NCBI RefSeq assembly: GCF_029962835.1 | Contig: NC_080582.1 | Span: 79,108,177 to 79,172,176 of the forward strand | DNA from: Magnolia sinica | Lineage: Eukaryota > Streptophyta > Magnoliopsida > Magnoliales > Magnoliaceae | DNA length: 64,000 bases | Reading direction: 5' to 3' | Shown: positions 48,338-58,007 of the stretch, one piece after another | Position numbering within the stretch: position 1 is the first letter of the stretch | How the letters are laid out: each line of letters starts with the position of its first letter | Notes under the pieces: generated by a model | What the model was told of the DNA's origin: nothing | The model's input: only the letters and a program-made list of their open reading frames with translations | Databases searched by the model: none | Made by a program: the position numbers and the translations under genes

Positions 48338-48718
48338 TTTTATCAACTGAACTCCTTTGTACACTCCTAAAGATGTAAAAGTTCCAAACTTCCAACGAGT
48401 GATAGAGTTTACAAGGAAAGAGAGGATGGTTTGTTCTCGATAGATGGTAGTTAGTTGTGATATATGTAGGGAGAGGAAGGGCCATGTATTTATAGATGGT
48501 TGTAACCGTCCAAATGAGAAATGATGGTATATATGCAAGTGTGAAATGGATTAGAAAAAAAGAAACTTGTGGTGGATACACGTACATGTAGTGTAGTGGA
48601 GCACTATGGTGCTTGGTATGATAGTTTGGAACTTTGGGACACGTCTTTGGTGCCGCCCACGCACTAAAGAGGAAAGTGGGGTATGATTGGCTTGTTTTGG
48701 TGACTACCGTTTTCGTAA
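48338..48718 (-). promoter_or_regulatory. 5' UTR and promoter of glycine-rich gene B
   Basis: A TATA box (CTATAAATAC on the minus strand) lies at 48486-48495, about 150 bases upstream of the ATG, as in copy A. The surrounding sequence is conserved between the copies over several hundred bases. Confidence 0.55.
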
Positions 48719-49252
48719 GGAACGTGTATTAGGTACTACCCTGCCTGTCCCAAGCGTGGAACGGGCAGGGGCTCTGAGGGGCCCACCGTAATGTATGAGT
48801 TTATCAACACCGTCCATCTATTTTGTCATATCATTTTCGGATATAAGCCCAAAAATGATGCATATCCAATGCTCAAGTGAACCACACCATAGAAAGGAGC
48901 AGTGTTAATTATATCCAACTTTGAAACCTTTTTAGGGCCCATCACGACGTTTATTTTCAATCCAACCTATTCATGAGATAACATGGATCTGAATGAAAGC
49001 AAAACAAAAACATCAACTTGATTTAAAGAAAAAAAATAAAATAAAATCTGTGCATGGGTGTTTGATCCCCACTGTTGTCTACTTGAGTGTTGGATCTGTC
49101 TCAGTTTTTTGTCTTATATCCTAAAATAAAATAATATGTAAAAGTAGATGGACAGTGTTGTTAAACTCATACATCATGTGAGCCCTTCAGAGCTATAGCC
49201 TGTTTAGCGCCCAGGACAGGCAGGGTAGTACCTAACCCGTGTCCTTTCATTA
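48719..49252. repeat. Fold-back MITE M1-B, uninterrupted
   Basis: This 530 bp palindromic element has ends 'cgtgtattaggtactaccc' and 'gggtagtacctaacccgtg' in inverted orientation. It is the intact counterpart of the copy A MITE that holds Copia1. It carries the 36 bp target segment once, at about 48920-48955, near the centre. Confidence 0.8.
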
Positions 49253-49469
49253 GAGGATGGGAGTTTCTTTTACATGGAAGCCCTTGCAACAAAAAGCTTT
49301 GTGGGGCATTGTAATGTCTACGTGATTTTCACACTCCGTCCATCGTTTTGCTACCCATCTTAGGATATGAGATGAGGATGCAGATTGCATACTGAGTAAC
49401 TCAGCACGCTAGTGCTTAGCAAACCGGATTGAAGGTGTTCTTGCATCTGTCATTACCTCGGCTAGTCCT

Positions 49470-49744
49470 ATTTTTTATTATTATTTTTTTTTAATAAAGG
49501 AACTCGTAGATTTCGTTCCTCAACACGAAATTACAGACATTCAAGAGGGTCCTTACAAAAAAGGAGCCGACCCCTCCTATCATATAACTCTTTTTTTTGA
49601 TGAAAAGGATTAACAACCATAAGGGGGGACCCTACAAAAAGGAAGGGGACCACACCCAACAGATGAGCCTAACTGCACACTGGCAACTCACAAGCAACGA
49701 AACAAGGAAATGCCAAAAACAGAGAAACCAGGCGAACGAAACCA
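49470..49744 (-). other. LINE 3' UTR with duplicated tail
   Basis: Two A-rich tails are visible on the minus strand, at about 49591-49598 and 49470-49492. Each is preceded by a similar block of 'cctttttgtagg/aaggaccc' type. The 3' end therefore looks tandemly duplicated, about 120 bp per unit. Confidence 0.6.
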
Positions 49745-52700
49745 TCAGGAACGCCAAATGTTACCAAGGCCCGCCTGATCGAGGAGAAGGGCGCCCCAAA
49801 CATTAGCCGGTAGAGCAAGCTTGGAGACATAAAAATTATTAGGATTACCCTCGCTGGCTAATCTAACCAATGCATCAGCCACGGAGTTGCCTTCTCAGAA
49901 GGTGTGACTGAAAGACAGGTTGAGAGAGCGGCAGAACTCCTGAATCACACCTATCTTATACCAAATGTTCCAAGAAACAGCGTCATACCTGTCAGCGGCT
50001 GCGTTGGCAATAGTCAAAGAATCTGATTCGACAATGATGTTGCGGAGGCCCAACTTGGAGCATAACGTGATGCCATCTAGCATAGCTTGGTCTTCAGCAA
50101 TAGTGTTCGAGGTGTGACCATAGTTGCGATGGAAAGCAAAGATCAGATTACCATGGCAATCCCTACACACCCCTCCACCACCACTCGGACCCGGGTTCCC
50201 CCTGGAGGAACCATCCACATTCAACTTGAGGAAGCCCCTTGCAGGTTTAATCCAAGTAACTATGGAGTGATTTCTAGGACGATGAAACTTAGCCTTGGGG
50301 ATATTGAGGAGCTGAAGCGTGATGGAATCCGCAAGAGAATTCGGATCCTCACCCGGGATAGTGCAAGCTATTTCAGACAACCAGTGAGCCACTTTGGAAA
50401 TAATGTGGGAGGTAGACATCGCGCGACCTTCAAAGCGGGCCTGATTTCTGCTGAGCCATATCTCCCAGCAGATCACGCCGGGAACTAAACCGATGAGGCG
50501 AGACACTCTGGATTTCCTGCTGGCTTTAGAGATCCAAAGGTTGAAGCGCTGCAGAACGGACTGATTCAGGATGTAGTTGACACAAAAAATCTTACTAAAA
50601 TGATCCCAGACCTCGACAACAATCTTACTATGGCTGAATAGATGATCCCAGTCCTCCTCTACATCGAAGGCAGCGACAGGGGAAGTCGCCCTCTGATCCG
50701 AATCAGTATTTGCGTACTGAACTGAAGCATTTCGGCGAAGCTGCAACCGACGGGAGAAGCGCTGCATGTGAGTGTCAAAAGAGCTCCCTATGTGGGACTA
50801 ATGGCGCATCCCGAGAGCATGATGTTGATCGAGCAGAGGAGACGGCGTCACAAACACGAACGGGACCTGCGCAGGGGCAAAATTCTGCATGACTGGGAGG
50901 TCCGGTCTGTAGAATTCGCAGCGGGAGGCCAACAGAATTCCAAGCTTCTGGAGGGATTTGTCTACAGGGACGACATTTTTAAAGATTTTCCAGACAAAGA
51001 CGCTTATCTTAGGAGGAAGAGCCTTAGACCAAACCCATTTAGGCCAGCCAAGGAGAGGAAGGTGGGGCCTGACTTCATTCCATGCTGACTTAACTGTGAA
51101 CTTTCCAGAAGCAGAGAGATCCCATATCAACCGGTCTTTTCTGTTGGAAAAAGGAGGACAAGCAGTGATTGAATGCATCGCTTGAGGGGAGATAATGGGA
51201 CTGATTTTCGACAGATTTCTAGCAGCTGGGGGGTAGAAGAAATCTCTCACTGTGGCCTCATTCAAATGCCGAGGGATGGCTCTGTCGGTGGCGCCTGCTA
51301 ATAGGTCGTGGCCAGACCAATGCTGGTGCCACAGGCTGATATTCCCTTCCCCGATCAACCATCTAGAGTGGCTGATAGTAAACTGCAGGACTTTGAAAAT
51401 CTCCTTCCAGGAAGAAGAGGAGAGTTGGCTATTAACACCATTTGAGGTAATGAACTTTCGGAAGTACCTGGCTGAAGTAAACTTTGCCCATAAGGACCCG
51501 CCCTGTAGAAGCTGCCAACCCATCTTGATTCTGAGCGCCTGAGAGATGACCTCGAAGGTTCTGATGCCTAGTCCTCCTTCAAGAACTGGAGTGCACACTG
51601 ACTGCCAATTAACCCAGTGCCTCTTATTGCCTTTTTTAGAATAACCCCAAAAGAAGTTAGCCATCGCCCTGTTGATTGATTTGGATACTGATTTAAGAAT
51701 GTTGATAGCAGCAAGCATATGGATGGGAATGCTAGAGAGGACGTGCTTGATTAAGACCAGTTTGGCTGCTTGATTCGAGAGCTTCGCTTTCCACCTGTTG
51801 ATTTTGCGAATGATCCTTTGGACAAGCTGGTGAAGCTGCGGGGCCAGGATTCTCCCTTTGGATAATGGCACTCCAAGATACATAGAGGGGAGCAAAGCCT
51901 GCTTGTAGCCAGTCATTGTGCTGAGCTTCTAGACTTTGGTTCTGGAGCAGTTCTTCGGGACAATGAAAGACGTCTTGGGAGTGTTCACGTTTTGACCAGA
52001 TGCATTTTCGTACTGAATGATGAATCTAAGCAACATGCGGACATTGGATAACTTGCCATTAAGAAATAATATTACATTGTCAGTATAAAAAAGGTGGGTG
52101 ATAGTAGGGCATTGTTGAGGAAGCTTGAAGGGTTGGCAGAAGCCCAATGAGAAGAGGTTAGAAAGACCCCTACTGAACACTTCCTCTGCAAGAATGAATA
52201 TGGACGGGGATAGCGGGTCCCCTTGCCTCAGGCCCCTAGAGGACTTAAAGAAACCAAAACTCCTGCCATTAATGATGACTGAGAACTAGGTATGTTCCCA
52301 GCAACGCTGCACCTTAGAAATCTAATGGGTAGCGAAGCCAAATTTCTTAAGCACTTAGACGATGAACCCCCACTCCAACCGATCATAAGCTTTCTCCAGA
52401 TCAACTTTGATAATCAAGTTCCCGCCAAACACCTTGCGATCGAGGTTAAAAGCCATTTCCTTGGCTAAGGTGATGTTCTCAATTATAGATCTGCCATGAG
52501 TAAAGGCACTTTGTTCTTCTGAGATGAGATGAGGGAGGATGAGGGCCAACCTGGAGGCCATAATTTTGGAGAAAATCTTCATGATGCAGTTGCATAGGCT
52601 AATGGGTCTATAATCGGCAAGAGACTCCGGATCTTTCTTCTTTGGGATGAGAGTGATTAACGTGCATTGGATAGCCCTTAGAATTTTTCCTCCACTGAAG

Positions 52701-54145
52701 AAATCCAAAGCTGTTGCAAATAGATCAGCCTGAATGATATCCCAGCAGCTAGTGAAAAAAGCGCCCCCAAATCCATCTGGGCCTGGGGCACTGTCAGCGG
52801 GGATGGAGAAAACAGCCTGTCTTACTTCTTCAATAGAAATCGGCTTAGAGAGTTCCTTGTTCATGACATCTGACACAATGTGGGGAATGTGATTAGCAAC
52901 ATAACCAATGTGACTGTTGACGTTGGAAGAGAAGAGGTTTGTAAAGAAGGACACTGCTTCTTCACCAATGTCTTCGACTTTCTCGATCGTAGCACCAGAG
53001 ATCATTTTTAGCTTCGTAATTTGAATCTTCCTTCAATTTTTGAGGACCGAGTTGTGGAAGAAATTTGTGTTCCTATCTCCCTCAGCAAGCCAGGAGATCC
53101 TTGATTTTTGTTTCCAAAAAATCTCCTCTCGAAGATAGGCCTTTTCGAGATTAGCGTGGGCCCTGTTGAGATTAAGTGTGACAGATTCTGTTTGCGAAGT
53201 GAAAAGAGCATGCTCAACCCTTTGAACTTCAGCCTCAGCCAGATGAATGTTCTTGTCGACATCTCCGAAAGTCTCCTTATTTCACTCCTTAAGAACAGAT
53301 TTCAGTCTTTTCATTTTGACAAAAAACTTGATCATTGGATTGTCGAGGGCCGCTTCATTCCAAGAGGCGAACACTGTGGAGTTAAAGTCATCATGGGTGG
53401 TCCACATTCGTTGGAATCTGAACGGGCGAGGAAACGTAGCGGGGTCAACTTGGAGGGAGAGCAAAAGGGGAGAGTGATCAGAGAAAGATCGGGTCAGATG
53501 ATTAACCTTGCAAGTCAGAAAACAACTCATCCAATCGGAATTAATCACAATTCTGTCTAGTCGCGCCCATCTTCGACTTCTTCCCATTCTATTATTGCAC
53601 CACGTGTAGGGGGACCCCCTATACCCTGCATCGAATAGCTCTGAATCATTTAGGGCCTCTTGAAAATTAGTCATGGAAGAGGTCATCTGTAATGAACCAC
53701 CAAGACGTTCATCCAGAGAGGTGGTGACATTGAAGTCGCCGCAAACCATCCAAGGCCCCACAATGGCCCCTGATATGCTTCTAATTTCAGCCCACAGATC
53801 CTTCCTTTGAAGATTAGAATAGCTAACATAAACCGTTGTGACATAGATAGGGTGCGCCAAGCTGTTGTCGGTAATTTGGAGCGTGATACATTGCCTAATT
53901 GCCCTGACCTTATGCACTTGGAAGTGATTCTTTGCCAGAATCCAGATCCTATTGTCAACAGCATCATCAGAAAAATGGGTAGGGAATCCCAGATTTGCTG
54001 CCATAGCGGGCCGTTTTGATTCCCTGCTCATGGGCTCCTGTAATAGCAAAATACCGATATTGTGTTTCCTAATCAAACGCTTAAGAAACCGAGTAGTTTG
54101 GGAATTACCTACCCCACGAGCATTCCAAGATAGGAGACTAATCAT
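49745..54145 (-). pseudogene. LINE ORF2: endonuclease, reverse transcriptase, RNase H
   Basis: The frame starts at ATG 54145. Endonuclease motifs are LSWNARG, LLQEP, CGDFN, ARLDRI and SDHSPL. Reverse transcriptase follows (FGGAFFTSCWDII, LADYRPISL, DLEKAYDRLEW, GLRQGDPLSP), then a zinc-type connection domain (KFTVKSAWNEV), then RNase H (LNVDGSSRGNPGP, IAEDQA, VESDS). The frame ends at TGA 49745. In-frame stops occur at 53282, near 53033, at 52355, near 52324 and 52290, at 51929, 50798 and 49895. The active-site motif is YTDN where YADD is expected. Almost all changes fit C-to-T or G-to-A. A segment at about 50665-50900 seems to be extra between the connection domain and RNase H. Confidence 0.88.
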
Positions 54146-56585
54146 CAGAAACCCAACCTTTGTGCTCGGCCCTCTTCTGTAAGGTCTTCAACCTTTGATT
54201 CGTCCGATCGCTAAGAATATGTTTCTGCACTATTTTACTTTTCTTTTTTTCCTTGCTCCTGACAATTTCCTCTACCTTGGAGCTGATGCTAGTATTTGAA
54301 TCGATGATGCCCGGATCCGGGTCCTCGCACCGTAGGTCTACCCATAATCTAAGCGGATGTTGATTGTTCTCAGCACCATCACCCTAATTAGCCATGTTCT
54401 GCCCTTCGGTTGCCCCTTGATTACCCTGTTCTCCTGAAGCCACAGCCAGATCCTTAGCCCCAGAGGGTCCCATGGCAACGAGATCTATTCCTAACAAGTT
54501 CTGGGGAGCACAAGCCTCTGCATGCTTACTCACTGACCTGGAAGTAGACCTACCCATGTCAGATGACCTGTCGATGAACATGTCCTTGACTCCTGATAGC
54601 CATTCCTCCCAGTCAGGTATTATTTCTGGAATTGGAGGGTTCGAATGGGTGCGTGAGGAAGTTCGGTTGGTGGTGTTGTCAGGTTGTCTGAGATTGTTGT
54701 GCTGTCTGCTCTCAACCTCAACTACTGCAGGTTGACCTAACTGTTGGAGGAATGGAGTTGGACCATCGGATGAAGTGACATTTACCTCTATGCAGCCTTA
54801 GAGGAGATGTTTGGGGAGGGAAGGATTGGTGGGTTACTATAGAGCAGAGAGGACCTAATTGTCCTGATGGTACTATACGTGTTGCTGAAGGTTTATGTAA
54901 TGGCTTGGGTTGCACCCTGGTGAAGCAGTTTGTATGTTCGTAGACTGAGGGCCATCTGACTGAAAAATTAGAGCAGGGGCAATTGGCACTGTTTCAACAT
55001 TGCTGATCCTAGTTTCGTCAGAATGGATCATATCGAAGTAACTGTCATCAACTGACTTGTTGTGTGATGGCTGAACGTAGGGCTCCATTCCACACAACAT
55101 TTCATATTCTCCTCGACTAGAGGCAATTTTACCAGTATGTTGCAGAAGTTCATGGGTCAGTCCCTGATGACATTCCACTCCCAGTTGCGAAGGGGGAGTA
55201 GCTTCTTCAGTCCCAAGAACTAAGGCTCGGTCACCTCTGTTTCTGTCATTTCCACAAACACCTGTTGAGTCACCCCCAGTCGTTGCATTTCCAACCCTTC
55301 CTGAAGGTCCGTTGACAGTAGGGATTTCAAGAGGGCTTTTCCCTGTATTTCCATTTCCACTTGCAACCGACAGAACTTGAGGACCATCCCCCAAATCGAC
55401 TATGGGGCAAACCGCTGACCTGCTCCCAGCTTTACCATTCCCGGTCTCTGTCTCTAAGGCTTCGACATTTCCACAAACATGTGATGGGTGTCTCGACCCA
55501 TCATGAAACCTCCTAACCACCCATTCTTTGGTGCTCTCATTCGTGGCTTGTTTTATGGAAGGAGAGGGTCCTAATTTGAACATAGGTTCCATCTCTGCTA
55601 TAATAGGATACTCCTTCCCCAACACATTTAAATGTAATACAATGCTGAAATAGACACCCGGACGAGGAATAACTTTAATCCGTGCAAAGGCCTGAAAATA
55701 ACCAAATCGTGAGTTGGAGTCGATTTGAGAAATCTTACCAAAGTAGCTCGCCAGATCGAGTATAACAGTTTCGACCCAGGCATGAGCTGGAATGCCAAAT
55801 AGTCAGATCCAGACCCCATCAGCCCCAATAACCTCTTCAGGAGACCACATTTCAACAGACTGGAGCCCCATCTCCTTATGTAATGAGACATTTTTGCTAA
55901 CGACAGCCATGTCTACTTCAGATCTGAACATTAATAAGAATTTATAGTCATTTATCCTGACAACATCCACTGCAGATAGCTTCAAATTGGGGTTCGTCAA
56001 TGCTCCTGTTAGACGATCAATGCGAGTACTGTGATCCACCGCTGTCCCCACCAAAGCCAGCTTTAAATGACAGAGACGGTTCTCTACTGCGCCTGGGTCT
56101 GCGATGGTAGTGATCCCTGAGCTTCCCTCCATCCATAATCGTTCTCCCGATTTTTCTTGAGTAATCGCATCAGCAAACTGTCGGGCCATTCCCGGCCCTT
56201 TCCGTAGGGTTACTGGTTGGAGTGTGGTTGACATTTCAAGTCGAGCGCCACCCGATTTCCCTTTCGCCCATTCAACGACCGCAACCCTACCATCAATCCG
56301 TCTTTCATGTAAACATTGAATAGCATTGTGGGCATCTTGTTCGTAGTAGAAACGGATGAAGGCGATTCCACGAGATCTGTGAAGCTGACGATTCCACAGC
56401 AAGAATACATCCCGTATTTTCCCAAAATGACCGAAAATACGAAGAAGATCCTCATCTGTGGTATCAAACATCAGATTGGCCGCAAAAACGGAGAAAAAGG
56501 ATTTGGAGGAAATAGATTTCCTCGCAGGCACACGAACCCATGGGTTATCCCGATCCCGTTCTCGCTCATGCTCATGTTCCTCCAT
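54138..56585 (-). pseudogene. LINE ORF1: RRM and DUF4283-like protein
   Basis: The frame of about 816 codons starts at ATG 56585. Near the N-terminus is an RRM RNA-binding domain (FFSVFAANLMFDTT to RGIAFIRF). A DUF4283-like region common in plant LINE ORF1 proteins follows. The C-terminal part is low-complexity and ends KRAEHKGWVSDD. Its TAG (54138-54140) overlaps the ORF2 start in the sequence ATGATTAG, an 8-base overlap that suggests coupled translation. In-frame stops lie at 55803, 54873 and 54384, and part of the region 54600-54870 may be frameshifted. Confidence 0.82.
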
Positions 56586-56810
56586 CCATCAATGCTCCAT
56601 CCAGATGTAGCCTCTAAAAGACCCCCTTTCTTGCCTCGGCTAGTCCTTGTTTTTGGTGTTTCAATCACATTTCATTGGCTTTTTTAATGTATGTGCCGAA
56701 AAGTTTTCAAAGAAACGCAAGGGTGAATTAGGTGAAGGTATGGAAAGAGAGAGATTCAAACCCTCAGTAAACAAAAGTCTACATAATAGTTCCAATGCTA
56801 CGCCTTGAAC

Positions 56811-57238
56811 CACTCTGAGGCGCCCACTGTAATGTATGTGCCTTATGCATGTTGTCCATCTGTTTTTTCAACTCATTTTATGGCATGAGCCCAATGTTGA
56901 AGTATATCCAAATCTCAAGTGGACCACATCAGAGGAAAGGGAATTGGATGCCTACCAATGAAAATTTATTGAGACCACAAAAGTTTTGGTTCAAGCTGAT
57001 ATTTGTGTTTCCCCTTATCCATGTCTATGTGATCTTATAGACAGTTTGAATGACAAATAAACATCACTATTGGGCCCTAAGAAAGTTTCAACCGTGGACG
57101 TCATTTTCCTCACTCCTTCCTGTGGTGTGGTCCCATGATCTATGTATATATGCTTCAATTTTGGGCCCTGAAATGAGCTGGAAAAATAGATGGATGACGT
57201 GGAAAAGACACATCATAGTGGCCTCCACAGAGTTTACT
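56811..57238. repeat. Fold-back MITE M2-B, uninterrupted
   Basis: The left end CACTCTGAGGCGCCCACTG and the right end 'tagtggcctccacagag' are inverted partners. It is the counterpart of 9822-11026 without the solo LTR. Confidence 0.75.
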
Positions 57239-58007
57239 CATCACACTATGTGCATGCTCAGTTACTAAGCTCCTAATCCGCTTCATGGGCTCCAAACCAC
57301 ATGAAGCAGCAAATGGCGATGATGGAAAAATTCACCATTGAAACCTTCCTAGGGCACGCTTCGGCGTTTATATGGCATGCATCCAATCGATCTATTCATA
57401 ACATGATTCCCACAAGGATGAAAGAAAAAACACAATTACCATCCAAAACTTCTTTCGACCTCTCATTGTCATTTATCGGGCTACTTTAGGTTGTTCTTGG
57501 ATGACACCGTTGCGTACGTGATGATATATACCGGTTTCAACTGGTACTTTAAACTTTAACCTTAAACTATAAATTTATAGTTTTTCCAAAATAGTAAACT
57601 TAGTTTTAAAAAAAAATCAATCTTTCATTTAAATAAGACTTTAAGGATAACGAGACTTCTTCAAACCTTAAAACACCCTACAAGTAATAAAATTTATAAT
57701 TTATAAAAATAATAAATTTTAACTTAAAACTCAAATTTAATTTCATAACAAAATTTATTTTAAAAATCAATTTTGACACGTAAAACTTGTTGATAGCTTT
57801 CCAATATGATATATTTATATATAGTTACAAAGTTATAAATGTGGGAAGTGCTGGTGCATGCTAAATCCTTGGATAGAACATTTTTAGACTGGTTACTTTT
57901 AATTGAGGGCGGACATGAGATTGATCTTGACTTTTTCCTAAATGATCGGTGACATCATGTAGATCATAAGAGATGAAAACCAATATAGTTGATTCATGAG
58001 GACTTCA
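57239..58007. other. AT-rich tail of duplication copy B
   Basis: It aligns with 11027-11427 and 13654-14054 in copy A. At the point corresponding to about 57640, copy A has the 2.2 kb solo LTR. No gene is present. Confidence 0.6.

Larger units (their letters stand above)
49470..56633 (-). mobile_element. Full-length L1-type LINE
   Basis: The element is flanked by the 14 bp direct repeat CCTCGGCTAGTCCT (49456-49469 and 56634-56647). On the minus strand it has a short 5' UTR, ORF1, ORF2 with endonuclease, reverse transcriptase and RNase H, and a 3' poly-A tail (T run at about 49470-49492). Copy A has the uninterrupted site near 9650. The length of about 7.16 kb and the intact 5' end show complete insertion. 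Several nonsense codons have since inactivated both frames. Confidence 0.93.
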
